This document shows positions 26,281-36,459 of a DNA stretch of 59,190 nt, piece after piece. The number at the start of each line of letters is the position of its first letter. The first letter of the stretch is position 1. The notes beneath the pieces are model-generated. The model was not told the DNA's origin. It saw nothing but the letters and a program-made list of their open reading frames with translations, and did no database searches. Source of the DNA: an uncultured Opitutaceae bacterium (GTDB lineage Bacteria > Verrucomicrobiota > Verrucomicrobiia > Opitutales > Opitutaceae); assembly GCA_937889545.1 (NCBI GenBank), contig CALAOT010000019.1, positions 1 to 59,190 of the forward strand. Direction: 5' to 3'. Position numbers and translations under genes: made by a program.

Positions 26281-27006
26281 TCAGCGATCCGACACTCGCC
26301 GGTCCCCGGAGGGCAGCGTGATGATCTTGAGCCCGTCCTGCGGCACGGCCGCGGCCGGAGACGCCTTGCCGATCTCGACCTTGGAGAACACCGCCGTCTC
26401 AAAGGCGGCGTTGTCGTGCGCGGACACCGCAAGTCCGACGTAGAACGGACTGCTGAGGTGCAGCTGGAAGGAGCATCCCGACGGATGGGGCTCCTCGCCG
26501 GCGCGCGCCACCGACAGGTAGACCGTGTCCCCGACCTTGTCCAGGCGCACGCGCTGCGGCGACGCCACGTTGGACTGGATCTCCTTTGTGGCCGCGCCCT
26601 CCGCGTCGCGGAACTGCAAAGACGTGAGGCCGTCCCCGTGCACGGCCACATCGACATAGGCGGAGCCGGGATCGAGGTTCTGGCGGATGACCAGGCAGGC
26701 CTTGCGGTGCGGCTGGGCGCTCGCGCCCACGAAACCGATGTCGGAGGATATCGACCCGTCGCCCGCGACCTTCTTCCAGACGAAGTGCATGGCGTCCTCG
26801 GCGAACCACATGTTCGCGCCGCTGGCGCCGACCGCGTAGGTGCCGCGGGCCGCGTCATAGGCGACGGTGCCCGGCCGGCTCACGGTCCCGACATCGCCAT
26901 GGCCGGAGAAGGCGCCGAGTTCGTTTATCGGGACCCACTCCTGCGCCACGGCGCAGGCCGGAAGGAACATGGTCGCACAGAGGAGCCTGAATGGGATGGG
27001 GGTCAT
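26281..27006 (-). CDS. Secreted beta-sandwich protein of unknown function
   Basis: A 241-residue protein from ATG 27006 (an in-frame ATG at 27030 is possible) with a signal peptide ending near CAVAQE. The mature part has the look of DUF1349 or concanavalin-like lectin domains that precede TolB-type propellers in Verrucomicrobia and Acidobacteria: MWFAEDAMHFVWKKVAGD, RKACLVIRQNLDPGSAYVDV and PFYVGLAVSAHD. Only that domain is present, with no propeller. Family placement is from pattern memory. Confidence 0.65.
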   Translation of the reverse strand: MTPIPFRLLCATMFLPACAVAQEWVPINELGAFSGHGDVGTVSRPGTVAYDAARGTYAVGASGANMWFAEDAMHFVWKKVAGDGSISSDIGFVGASAQPHRKACLVIRQNLDPGSAYVDVAVHGDGLTSLQFRDAEGAATKEIQSNVASPQRVRLDKVGDTVYLSVARAGEEPHPSGCSFQLHLSSPFYVGLAVSAHDNAAFETAVFSKVEIGKASPAAAVPQDGLKIITLPSGDRRVSDR

Positions 27007-27173
27007 CGGATTGGAGAAGAGATACAGCATGTCCGCATCCTTTAGGGAAGCCGATTCAAGATCCGGAACCCGTAGATTTGGGAGACGCCTAGTCTGCAGC
27101 CTCCTCCTGCGCTCGCAGTCTCGGAAACACGCCCGCTGGCGTGAACCCGCACCGCAGCCTTGGCGAAGGCCGG

Positions 27174-28190
27174 CTATTTGGACACAGGCGCCGAGGCCGA
27201 TTGCGCAGGGGGAGGCGCCTCGGAGAAATCCTTCGTCTCCAGTATTCCAATCTCGACATGGCCCTCCGGTGTGACCGGCGGCATGAACGTTTTCGGCCGG
27301 GTGGTTTCACGGCCGAAATACGGGCCGCCGGCCCATACGAGCGCGGTGAGAACGTCGGAGAACTGCGCAAGCGAATCGGAGGGAGCGCTCATCTTGGCCT
27401 GCCAGAGCAGGACTAGCTTGCGGCTCGTACGGTAGGCCTTCTCAACAGCCTCGAGTTCGGAATCGCGGTCCAAGTTCCCAAGCGTGTTTCCCGCAACCAG
27501 TCCGAGCATTTCGCTCTGGTTGACAAAAGCCGATAGGGGCGGGCCGGAGGCGGCAGTGGGCCTGACAAGGCCGTTGGATGGGTGGGTCAGGCCCGTTTGC
27601 AAGGAGGGGGGATATACGATCTCCGGGTTCACGTAGCCCAATTGAATGAAAAGTATGAGATCCGGCATCCCGACCATGACGGGGCCATGGACGGGATCGG
27701 TTGTCTGCAATACGTAGATCACGGGGAGTGGGCCTTCAGCGACGGCGGCCGATGCGGAACGGGCGGCTTTGAGGGAATAGGGGCCGTCGGGAGCCTCGAG
27801 CATCGCGCGCGTCAGCGGAATGTCGCCCGGGGCGTTGATTTCCAGGGGATGGCCCCGGATGGGATGGGCCGGGACCGTGACGACCGTGCCGTCCCTGAAG
27901 GTGACCTCGCCGGCTTGGTTCACGCAAGGCGTGGGATTCATCTCGAGGTAGCCCTGCTTCGCCAATTCAAGGGCGACTACGTGAGCCGCGTCCCACTGCA
28001 TTGGGGGTTTCTCTCCGGCTTCGCCCCCTCCCAATTCCTCAAAGCCGCCCAGCACCGGGTAGTAGTGGGCCGGCTTTCCGGACGTGGGACGCGCGATTTT
28101 GCGGCCCTCAGGAGTGAAGTCCACGAGGACGTTGATCTCGATTTTTCTCGCCGCGGCCAAAGCCGGGCAGAGAGCTCCGATGAGGAGCAT
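27174..28190 (-). CDS. Secreted protein of unknown function
   Basis: A 338-residue protein with a short hydrophobic N-terminus (MLLIGALCPALAA) that can act as a signal peptide. It starts with EINVLVDFTPEGRKI and contains a Pro-rich C-terminus. I recognise no domain. Gly and Pro content is high and there is no catalytic motif I can name. It is separate from its neighbours: 167 bases to the gene at 27006 and about 280 bases to the next gene upstream, a gap that holds no recognisable feature. Confidence 0.6.
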   Translation of the reverse strand: MLLIGALCPALAAARKIEINVLVDFTPEGRKIARPTSGKPAHYYPVLGGFEELGGGEAGEKPPMQWDAAHVVALELAKQGYLEMNPTPCVNQAGEVTFRDGTVVTVPAHPIRGHPLEINAPGDIPLTRAMLEAPDGPYSLKAARSASAAVAEGPLPVIYVLQTTDPVHGPVMVGMPDLILFIQLGYVNPEIVYPPSLQTGLTHPSNGLVRPTAASGPPLSAFVNQSEMLGLVAGNTLGNLDRDSELEAVEKAYRTSRKLVLLWQAKMSAPSDSLAQFSDVLTALVWAGGPYFGRETTRPKTFMPPVTPEGHVEIGILETKDFSEAPPPAQSASAPVSK

Positions 28191-28470
28191 GGTGCGAATT
28201 GGTACGGCGATATGCCTTAGCCTGGAGGGACAATAGCCACGACGTTTACCATGGGGAAAAGTATTGAGAGCGGGAAAGCCGGTTTAGGCCGTCCGCTAGA
28301 TTTGCCCGATCTGCGTGTGGAAAGCGCATTGGGGCCTCTTCCCATTTCCATGTTACCAGACGCCCACCTTCCCCTCTAGGCCAAGCTGTGCCATTGCCCG
28401 CGATCCGGCCGCGCGGAACCGCCGGCCGGCTAGGCTCGGGCGGGCGCGGCCGGCAGGATCCCGGCCGCCC

Positions 28471-28725
28471 TCATCCCGTGAACGAAACCATGAGCAGGAT
28501 GATGCGCACGGACGGCAGGTAGATGACCGAGCCGACGGCCAGGCTCCAGTAGACGGGGCGCACGCGCAGCTCCCTGAATCCAAGGACGCCCCACCAGAAG
28601 GGCCATGTGATTATCGACACCAGGATTACCAGGATGTTGATGTAGAGCCAATAGGCCCCGAGCACCGCGAAGACGGCGTGCGCGATGATGGCGCAGGCTA
28701 CCACCCGTGGCGTCGTGACGATCAT
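28471..28725 (-). CDS. Small membrane protein of unknown function
   Basis: An 84-residue protein with three hydrophobic segments: VVACAIIAHAVFAVLGAYWL, ILVILVSIITWPFWWGVLGF and the C-terminal LAVGSVIYLP-to-LLMVSF stretch. It probably spans the inner membrane three times. No family is recognised. It has ATG 28725 and no obvious Shine-Dalgarno. Confidence 0.5.
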   Translation of the reverse strand: MIVTTPRVVACAIIAHAVFAVLGAYWLYINILVILVSIITWPFWWGVLGFRELRVRPVYWSLAVGSVIYLPSVRIILLMVSFTG

Positions 28726-28851
28726 GGGGTCCGCATGGCCGCGCCGGCGTCCCCGCCGTGCGGCGGCGGGGCCGGCGCGTGGGCTTCGCCCCGCGTCGCG
28801 TAGCCAGCCTCCTCGCTCATTTCATCAAGTTTCAAGGGCCAGGTCCCGCGC

Positions 28852-29577
28852 CTAGTCGGATATGATGATCGTCACCAGCGCCGTCGCGAGCCTGCCGCCC
28901 CGATATACGGCGCGGATCCGGTACGTGCCCTTCGCGTTCGGCGCGTAGCCTTCGTGGAGCGCCGCCAGCCGGCTGCGCGCCTCATCGCTCCCGATGGCCC
29001 CCGAAAGCTGCTGCGCATTGATCTTCCTAGATGCTGCGTCCAGCGCGTCGTGGTTTCCCCCGAGCTCCAGGTTCACGGAGATGTCGGAGGGCTCCGGCGC
29101 CGGGCTGCAGAAGGCCCGGTACGCGGAGGGCCTTGCCGCGCCGTCCCGGTCGGACGTGACTTCAAAGGATATGTTCGGGATCCGCAGGTCGGGCCGGGCC
29201 TGGTTGGCCGGCGTACCTTGAGGAGTCGGCATGTCGTCCCCGATCAGGTCCGGCTGTATTTCGAGCGCGAGGCGCACGGGGTCCTTCGCATGGAATGTCA
29301 GCGGCCCGGAGATCTTCAGGTACCTGCCGGCCGGCGTCGTCGCCATCAGGTGAAAGGGGCTCGCGTCGATGGCTTCGTTCGCCGCCCTGGTCTCCGCGGT
29401 TGCCTTCATGGCAAGCCGTTCCAGCTCCTGCTTCTCGGCCAGCATCGGGACGTCCTTCGCCTTTTCAGCGGCCTGCGACCTCACGGTCACGTCGACCGCG
29501 CGCACCACCAAGTCCCTCACCTTGATCCCCACCCAGAACAAGAGGGCGATCGCGACGAGCAAGCCGAGTTTTTTCAT
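28852..29577 (-). CDS. Membrane-anchored periplasmic protein of unknown function
   Basis: A 241-residue protein. MKKLGLLVAIALLFWVGIKV is a signal anchor, followed by a helical stretch with charged residues (about 25-65) that could be a short coiled coil. The rest has a beta-rich character with strands such as GRYLKISGPLTFHAKDPVRL and the C-terminal GTYRIRAVYRGGRLATALVTI. ATG 29577 is chosen because it gives the anchor at the very start. The function is unknown. Confidence 0.6.
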   Translation of the reverse strand: MKKLGLLVAIALLFWVGIKVRDLVVRAVDVTVRSQAAEKAKDVPMLAEKQELERLAMKATAETRAANEAIDASPFHLMATTPAGRYLKISGPLTFHAKDPVRLALEIQPDLIGDDMPTPQGTPANQARPDLRIPNISFEVTSDRDGAARPSAYRAFCSPAPEPSDISVNLELGGNHDALDAASRKINAQQLSGAIGSDEARSRLAALHEGYAPNAKGTYRIRAVYRGGRLATALVTIIISD

Positions 29578-29716
29578 TTGTTGGATGAAGTTGCCTCCCG
29601 TCCAAGGGAGCCCGGGAAGCGACCCAGGGGCGGACCGGCCGATGCTCTTGCGGCGGCGGGCGCGGCGCAAGCTCGCGGCGGGGCCCGAGGGACCGCCGGC
29701 GAAGTCTTACACCCCA

Positions 29717-29748
29717 AAACACAAGGGCCGCTCCTTGCGAAGCGGCCC
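29717..29748 (-). terminator. Intrinsic terminator downstream of kamA
   Basis: GGGCCGCT (29725-29732) and AGCGGCCC (29741-29748) form an eight-base-pair GC stem with an eight-base loop. On the minus strand the stem is followed by TTGTGTTTT, so it fits an intrinsic terminator for the minus-strand kamA, which ends about 165 bases upstream of it. Confidence 0.65.
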
Positions 29749-29912
29749 GTGTGACCTAACACCAAGCAAACCGTAAGAGCTACAAACATTCACCGTTCTT
29801 GCGAACAGTGCTGACTACGCGGAGTAAGACGCGCCCATGGCAAAAACATTCAATATTTCCGCGGAAATACCGAAGTTTTTACATCCAGGATCAACTGGTT
29901 GACAGTCAGCGA
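29749..29912. other. AT-rich intergenic stretch with palindromes after kamA
   Basis: No gene is seen. The stretch holds a stem with one mismatch (CACCGTTC 29791-29798, GAACAGTG 29803-29810) and a perfect 16-base palindrome TATTTCCGCGGAAATA (29854-29869). It is more AT-rich than the surrounding genes. These could be part of the 3' untranslated region of kamA or protein binding sites. Confidence 0.4.
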
Positions 29913-31121
29913 CTAATAAACGACCACGGGGGCATCCCTGGGTGGAGCCGCCCCTTCGGCCGGCAATCCCGGCGCGTTCTTGAGCGGGTAGCGGTACCGC
30001 TTGCCCTCGTAATTGCGGAACACGACCTCGTCGTCCGTGATGCTTTCCACGTACTCGGGATTGACGGGGACCTTGCCGCCCCCTCCGGGCGCGTCGATCG
30101 CGTATTGCGGCACGGCATACCCCGTCGTGTTGCCGCGGAGCGCGCGGATGATCTCGACGCCCTTGCGCACATCCACCTTGAAATGGCTTCCGCCGGTGAT
30201 GAGATCCATCTGGTAGAGGTAGTACGGGCGCACGCGCATCCGCAGGAGGCGGTGCACGAGGGCCCTCATCACCTCCGCGTCGTCGTTGACGCCCTTGAGG
30301 AGCACGCTCTGGTTGCCGAGCGGCACCCCCGCGAAGGACAGCCGATCGCAGGCTGCCTTGAGCTCGGCCGTGCACTCCTTGGGGTGGTTCGTGTGGATGC
30401 TCATCCAAATCGGGCCGTACTTCTTTAAGACCTCGCAAAGCTCGGGCGTGATCCTCTGCGGCAGGAACACGGGGATCCTCGAGCCGATCCGGATGAACTC
30501 GACGTGCCTGATCTCGCGCAGGCGGCTGATGATGTGCTCGAGCTTCTTGTCGGAAAGCAGGAGTGGATCCCCTCCCGAGAGCAGCACGTCCCGGATCTCG
30601 GGGTGCGCCTCGATGTAGCGCAGCCCCTTCTCGTATTCGGGGTGGAAATTGTAGTCCTGGGCGTTCGAGACCAGCCTGCTGCGCGTGCAGTACCTGCAGT
30701 ACGCCGCGCAGCGGTCCGTCACGAGGAAGAGCACGCGGTCGGGATAGCGGTGGACGAGGCCCGGCACCGGCGAGTGCGCATCCTCCCCCAGCGAATCGAG
30801 CATCTCCCCGGGGCTCACGACCATCTCGTCCCCACGGGGGATCACCTGCCTGCGTATCGGGCAGGCGGGATCGCCGCGGTCGATCAGGTTGAAGAAGTAA
30901 GGGGTGATCGCCAGCGCGAGCTTCTTGTTCGCGAATTCGCAGCCGGCCCTCTCCTCCTCCGTGAGCGTCATGTAGCGCTCCAGCTGCTCCTTCGACGTGA
31001 TCCGGTGCTTCAGCTGCCACGACCAGTCGCTCCAATCGGCCTCGGGAACGTGCTGCCAAAGTCCCTGGCCTTCGAACCAGGAGGAGCGGTCTTCGGTATA
31101 GGACATTGGCGTCGAAATCAT
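29913..31121 (-). CDS. kamA: Lysine 2,3-aminomutase family radical SAM enzyme
   Basis: A 402-residue radical SAM enzyme. The 4Fe-4S motif is CAAYCRYC, and YFFNLIDRGDPACPIRRQVIP, VLLSGGDPLLLSDKKL and the C-terminal GKVPVNPEYV segments identify the KamA family. PLP binding is expected from the family. Members make beta-lysine as an osmolyte precursor or start lysine fermentation, while the shorter EpmB form modifies EF-P; the length and C-terminus here fit KamA better. No acetyltransferase (ablB) or kamDE lies beside it. The start may be ATG 31121 or 31106. Confidence 0.85.
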   Translation of the reverse strand: MISTPMSYTEDRSSWFEGQGLWQHVPEADWSDWSWQLKHRITSKEQLERYMTLTEEERAGCEFANKKLALAITPYFFNLIDRGDPACPIRRQVIPRGDEMVVSPGEMLDSLGEDAHSPVPGLVHRYPDRVLFLVTDRCAAYCRYCTRSRLVSNAQDYNFHPEYEKGLRYIEAHPEIRDVLLSGGDPLLLSDKKLEHIISRLREIRHVEFIRIGSRIPVFLPQRITPELCEVLKKYGPIWMSIHTNHPKECTAELKAACDRLSFAGVPLGNQSVLLKGVNDDAEVMRALVHRLLRMRVRPYYLYQMDLITGGSHFKVDVRKGVEIIRALRGNTTGYAVPQYAIDAPGGGGKVPVNPEYVESITDDEVVFRNYEGKRYRYPLKNAPGLPAEGAAPPRDAPVVVY

Positions 31122-31148
31122 CGTTAGGCACCTAACGACCGTTGTCAA
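31122..31148 (-). promoter_or_regulatory. kamA promoter with palindromic operator candidate
   Basis: On the minus strand TTGACA (31148-31143) is a perfect -35 box. Downstream, CGTTAGG-CA-CCTAACG (31122-31137 on the plus strand) is a 7-bp inverted repeat that would fill the -35/-10 spacer, with AACGAT as a weak -10 box. The layout is typical of a repressor operator. If the -10 is right, ATG 31121 lies too close and ATG 31106 is the better start. Confidence 0.5.
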
Positions 31149-31222
31149 ATGGCGCTTTCCGATCTCCGGGCGGGGGCATTTTCCTTGGCAGGCGCGGCTC
31201 CCCGGACTTTCTTGGACCCCCG

Positions 31223-32395
<1,173 letters not shown>

Positions 32396-33218
32396 TCCGC
32401 GCCCGGGGGCTGCCGCCCGCCTTGGCCGCGAAGGTACTCCTCGAACTTCCTGGCGTCCTCGGGTGTGTCCACGCCGATCGTGGGCTCGTCGGTCAGGCCC
32501 ACGGCGATCTCGCGCCCACTCTCGATCACGCGGAGCTGCTCAAGGCGCTCGATCTCCTCCAGCCTGCCCGAGGGGAGCCTCGCAAAGTCCTCCAGAAGCC
32601 GGGATTTGTAGGCGTAGACCCCGAGGTGCCGGTAGCAGGGGTTCTCCGCGACCCAGGCGTCGTCGAGCTCGCCCCCGCGGTCGCGCGGGTACGGGATGGG
32701 CGCCCGCGAAAAATACCTCGCGCGGCCGTTTCCGTCGCAGACCACCTTGACCTGGTTGGGGTTGCGGAAATCCTCGGCCGTCTCGAAACGGACCGCAAGG
32801 GTCGCCATGTCCGCCCGTCCGCCGATCAGGTCGGCGAGCAGGCGTATCTGCCTTGCGGAGACCATGGGCTCGTCCGCCTGGACGTTGATCACCTGGTCCG
32901 CCCCCACGGTCCGGTTCGCCTCCGCGATCCGGTCCGTGCCGGTCGCATGGTCGACCCGCGTCATCACCGTCCGGAACCCGCCCGGCGTAAGGCAGTCCCT
33001 CAGCGCCGCATCATCGACCGCGAACCAGAGGTCTAGATTGGGCGCCACGAGCCGGATCCGCTCGGCCACCCAGCAGAGGAGCGGCTTCCCGTTTATCCTG
33101 TGTAAGAGCTTTCTCGGGAATCGCTTGGACTCAAGACGGCACGGTACGATTATGGCTGTTCGCAGCATCCGCAGCGATGCTGCCATCTGGTTTTTGAGTT
33201 GCAAGCCGGGCCTACCTA

Positions 33219-33563
33219 ATGAGCGTAAGCGATTCGCCCGACCCCTTGACCAATCCACAATCCATCAATCCCACCGACACGACCCCTGCGGGCCCGCACA
33301 TGGTCAAGGAGCTTGTTGTCCAGAACAAGCTGGGGATCCACGCGCGCCCGGCTGCGATGATCGTGCGCATAACCAATAAGTTCAAGGCCGAGGTGTTCGT
33401 CGAAAAGGACGAGGAGCAGGTGAATGGCAAGAGCATCATGGGCCTCATGATGCTGGCCGCGGGAAAGGGCTCCAAAGTCAAGTTCCTGGTGACGGGCGAG
33501 GATGCCCAGCAGATGCTGACCGAGCTTGAGCAGCTTTTCGCGCGCAAGTTCGACGAAGCCTGA
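33219..33563 (+). CDS. HPr-type phosphocarrier protein
   Basis: The HPr fold with the phospho-acceptor His in GIHARPAAMIV and the regulatory Ser in NGKSIMGLMML, so both PTS phosphorylation and HPr kinase control are possible. From ATG 33219 it has 114 residues with a 27-residue Pro/Ser/Thr-rich leader; from ATG 33300 it has the usual 87. Neither start has a clear Shine-Dalgarno. No enzyme I or permease gene is nearby, so a regulatory or nitrogen-PTS role is as likely as sugar uptake. Confidence 0.88.
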   Translation: MSVSDSPDPLTNPQSINPTDTTPAGPHMVKELVVQNKLGIHARPAAMIVRITNKFKAEVFVEKDEEQVNGKSIMGLMMLAAGKGSKVKFLVTGEDAQQMLTELEQLFARKFDEA

Positions 33564-33582
33564 GCTGGGGCCGCCGGGAGAC

Positions 33583-34383
33583 TCAGAAGCCGAAGAACGC
33601 GCGCGCCGCCGCCGTGGTCGCGGCCGCGAGCTCGTCGAGGCCTACCCCGAACAATTGCGCCGCGCATTCCGCGGTGTGGCGGAGGTAGGCCGGCTCGTTG
33701 GGCTTGCCCCGGTGGGGCACCGGCGAGAGATACGGCGCGTCGGTCTCTATCATCAGGCGGCCCATGCCCTGCGCCTTGGCCGCAGCCCGGACGGCGTCCG
33801 CGTTCCTGTAGGTCAGGATGCCCGTGAACGACCCGCGCCCGCCCCGGTCCGCCAGCTGGAGGATCTCGGCCTCGCCCTCGGAAAAGCAGTGGAATACGAC
33901 GCGGCCCCAGTCGACGCCGCTCGCATCGATCGTCTCGACGCACTCGCGGAACGCGCCCCGCGAATGGATCACAACCGGGCAGCCCAGTCGGCGGGCGATC
34001 GAAAGCTGCGCCTCGAAGGCCGCCCGCTGGAGGCCGAACGCGAGCGCGGCGGCCCCGGCATCCTTCGGAAGGTGGAAGCGGTCCAGACCGCACTCGCCCA
34101 GGGCGACGGGTGCGGCACCCGCCCCGCCCTCCCAGAACCGCGCGATCCCGGCGACGGCCGCCTCCCAGCCCTCGTCCACCGAGCACGGGTGCATGCCGAC
34201 CGTGTGCCGGACGCAATCCCTGTTTTCCCCCGCGATGTCCCGGTTGAGATCCCAGTCGTCGGGACCCGTTCCGATGGCGATCATCCAGTCGACGCCCGCG
34301 GCCCGCGCGCGTCGGACAAGTTCCGGCAGGCCTCCGCCCCTTGCGGCGCTGTCAAGGTGGGTGTGCGTGTCGACGAGGGTCAA
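33583..34383 (-). CDS. TatD family metal-dependent hydrolase/DNase
   Basis: A 266-residue TIM-barrel hydrolase. The metal ligands are visible in order: DTHTHLD at the N-terminus, GECGLD, VIHSRGA, FHCFSEG and IETDAPYLSP. TatD proteins act as 3'-5' exonucleases or DNases in DNA repair. The frame starts at TTG 34383, which gives the exact family N-terminus; no ATG fits. It is convergent with the HPr gene (19-base gap). Confidence 0.9.
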   Translation of the reverse strand: MTLVDTHTHLDSAARGGGLPELVRRARAAGVDWMIAIGTGPDDWDLNRDIAGENRDCVRHTVGMHPCSVDEGWEAAVAGIARFWEGGAGAAPVALGECGLDRFHLPKDAGAAALAFGLQRAAFEAQLSIARRLGCPVVIHSRGAFRECVETIDASGVDWGRVVFHCFSEGEAEILQLADRGGRGSFTGILTYRNADAVRAAAKAQGMGRLMIETDAPYLSPVPHRGKPNEPAYLRHTAECAAQLFGVGLDELAAATTAAARAFFGF

Positions 34384-34490
34384 TGGGGGGCCGTTCCGGA
34401 GCGGATAGGCCGGCTTCCATCCTCGGGCATCCGCCCCGGCCGTTCAAGACCCGGTTGAATTCGGGGGCGGCCTCTCCCAAGCTGCGGGGC

Positions 34491-35288
34491 GTGGACGACA
34501 TCCTCAACGTCTCCGACCTCTGCGTCTCCCGCGGCCGGACGGAAATCCTTCGCGGCGTCAACTGGCGCGTCCGCAGAGGCGAGCATTGGGTCATCCTCGG
34601 GCCGAACGGCTGCGGGAAGACCTCGCTCCTGCGCTCGGTCACCGGCTACCTGTCTCCCACTTCGGGCTCGATCGAGCTCCTCGGCAGGAAGTACGGGGAG
34701 GCCGACTGGCGCGACCTCCGGCTGAAGGTCGGGATCGTGACAAGCGCCCTCCAGGCCTCGATCCCGGCCGCGGAGACGGCGTTGGAGACGGTGGTGAGCG
34801 GGCGCTACGCGCAGCTCGACCTCTGGGCGCGCCCCACCCGCGCGGACGCGGCCGGGGCGCGCAGGCTGCTCCGCTTCGTGGGCGGGGCGCACCTCGCCCG
34901 CCGCGAATGGGCCTACCTCTCGCAGGGCGAGCGCCAGAGGATCCTCATCGCCCGGTCGCTCATGGCCAGCCCGAGGCTCCTCATCCTCGACGAGCCGTGC
35001 GCGGGGCTCGATCCGGTCGCACGCGAGGAGTTCCTCTGGTTCGTGGACGGCGTCGCGAGGCGCCGGACCGGGCCGGCCCTCGTCCTCGTCACCCACCACG
35101 CCGAGGAGATCATGCCGGCGTTCACGCACGCGCTCCTCCTGCGCGCGGGCCGGGTCTTCGACTCCGGCCCGAGGCTCCGCGTCGTCACGACTCGGGGCCT
35201 GACCGGCGCGTTCGGCGCGCGCATCACCGTGCGGATGGCCCGCGGCCGCTACCTGACGGCGGCGGGCCACCCCCGCCGGAGGCTCTGA
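34491..35288 (+). CDS. ABC transporter ATPase (YlmA/ModF-like)
   Basis: A 265-residue single ATPase domain with Walker A GPNGCGKTS, signature LSQGERQRILIARSL, Walker B LLILDEPCAGLDP and H-loop VTHHAEEI. The style resembles YlmA and the ATP-binding part of ModF. No permease or binding protein gene is adjacent, so its partner is unknown. GTG 34491 is the only start that matches the family N-terminus. Confidence 0.88.
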   Translation: MDDILNVSDLCVSRGRTEILRGVNWRVRRGEHWVILGPNGCGKTSLLRSVTGYLSPTSGSIELLGRKYGEADWRDLRLKVGIVTSALQASIPAAETALETVVSGRYAQLDLWARPTRADAAGARRLLRFVGGAHLARREWAYLSQGERQRILIARSLMASPRLLILDEPCAGLDPVAREEFLWFVDGVARRRTGPALVLVTHHAEEIMPAFTHALLLRAGRVFDSGPRLRVVTTRGLTGAFGARITVRMARGRYLTAAGHPRRRL

Positions 35289-35323
35289 CAGGCTAATACT
35301 GGACCGGAAGGCGCGGAATTGGC

Positions 35324-35367
35324 TTGCAATATATCCATCACGGTATATACCTTAATACGTATATAAC
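35324..35367 (+). promoter_or_regulatory. ars operon promoter/operator region
   Basis: A sharply AT-rich stretch before arsR. It contains TTGCAA (35324-35329) as a possible -35 box, a perfect palindrome GGTATATACC (35342-35351) and a TATAAC (35362-35367). ArsR repressors bind AT-rich dyads overlapping their own promoter, so this is the likely operator. The exact -10 and -35 pair cannot be fixed from sequence alone. Confidence 0.5.
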
Positions 35368-35392
35368 ACGACTGCCAGCGGAACAACGCCCC

Positions 35393-35788
35393 ATGAAACT
35401 GACCCAGATCTACCAGTGCCTCTGCGACCAGACGCGCCTTCGCATCCTGAACCTCCTTCATGGCCGAGAACTGTGCGTCTGCCACATCCAGGAGATCCTA
35501 GGAGAGCCGCAGGTGAAGATCTCCAAGCATCTCGCCTACCTGCGAGCCCACGGGCTTGTTGCGACCAGGCGGGAGGCCAACTGGGTCGTCTACCGCCTGC
35601 CCGAGCGGCCGTCGAGGGACCTGTCGGCCAACTTGGCGTGCCTGCAGGACTGCGTGCGCGAGATACCGGTCTTTGGCCGCGATTCCGCGAGGTTAACGAG
35701 GCTGAAGGCCAAGTTTGAGGTGAGCAGCCCGATTTGCTGCACCACAAAGGCCCGCATTCCGCAGTCGTCCCATCGGAAGGTCGAGTGA
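35393..35788 (+). CDS. arsR: ArsR-family arsenic-responsive repressor
   Basis: A 131-residue winged-helix repressor. The arsenite-binding motif is ELCVCHIQEIL with the CxC pair, as in the ELCVCDL of the E. coli type. The recognition helix is QVKISKHLAYLRAHGL. The C-terminal tail adds a further CC pair (SSPICCTTKA). ATG 35393 is chosen since it gives the family start MKLTQIYQCLCDQTRLRIL. It heads the ars operon. Confidence 0.93.
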   Translation: MKLTQIYQCLCDQTRLRILNLLHGRELCVCHIQEILGEPQVKISKHLAYLRAHGLVATRREANWVVYRLPERPSRDLSANLACLQDCVREIPVFGRDSARLTRLKAKFEVSSPICCTTKARIPQSSHRKVE

Positions 35789-35939
35789 CCCCGTGCGCCA
35801 CAGAGTCCGGATGTTCTGTGTGCGGGGCACAGCGACGGCCCGAGTCCGGGCGGAACGGTCGATCCTCACGGTTCCTGGCTGCGGCCGGACCGGCTCGGCA
35901 TAGGTCCCTGCGATGCCGCTCGGCCGTGCAGAAGACTAA

Positions 35940-36431
35940 ATGAGCGATGTAGCCCCATTCAAGGTGTTGTTTCTCTGCACCGGGAATTCCTCGCGCAGCG
36001 TCTTCGGCGAGTTTCTCCTGCGAAAGAGGGGCAACGGAGTCTTTGAGACCTGCAGCGCGGGGACAAACCCTCGCGGCGAGTTGAATCTATACACGATTCG
36101 CCTCCTGCGCGAGTGCTACCAGATTGACGCCACCGGGGCTCGCCCCAAATCGGCGGCCGGATTCTTCGGGAAGCCGTTCGATTTCGTCATCACCGTATGC
36201 GACCAGGCCACGAAGACTTGCCCGGTGTGGCCGGCGCGCACCGCGGTTGCGCATTGGAGCTCGCCCGACCCGTCGGCATTCCGCGGGTCGGACCAGGAAA
36301 CCTTCGACTTCTTCAGGAAGGTGGCGATGCAGATACAGCGTCGCGTCGATCTATTGTGCAGCCTTCCCATCAAGGATCTTGACCATGATCGCCGCGAACG
36401 GGCGTCGCGAGCGATTGGCGAGCAGGAATGA
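35940..36431 (+). CDS. arsC: Arsenate reductase, low-molecular-weight phosphatase type
   Basis: A 163-residue protein of the thioredoxin-coupled arsenate reductase family. The phosphatase loop is CTGNSSRS, and the two further Cys lie in VCDQATKTCPVWP. The reaction is arsenate to arsenite. The gap after arsR is 151 bases and contains an open but unconvincing frame. The next gene, gap, begins 28 bases later. Confidence 0.92.
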   Translation: MSDVAPFKVLFLCTGNSSRSVFGEFLLRKRGNGVFETCSAGTNPRGELNLYTIRLLRECYQIDATGARPKSAAGFFGKPFDFVITVCDQATKTCPVWPARTAVAHWSSPDPSAFRGSDQETFDFFRKVAMQIQRRVDLLCSLPIKDLDHDRRERASRAIGEQE

Positions 36432-36459
36432 TTGACCGGGCCGCAATGATTCAACCCGT

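Noticed and set aside
29837-29902. 21-codon peptide starting MAKTF
   Set aside because: It has no ribosome binding site and lies over the 16-base palindrome. There is nothing to support translation.
29799-30428. 209-codon plus-strand frame over the end of kamA
   Set aside because: It is the antisense shadow of kamA and has no recognisable domain.
35734-35943. 69-codon frame between arsR and arsC with an ATGA overlap to arsC
   Set aside because: It overlaps the end of arsR, its residue composition is not protein-like and I see no conserved motif. The overlap is likely by chance.
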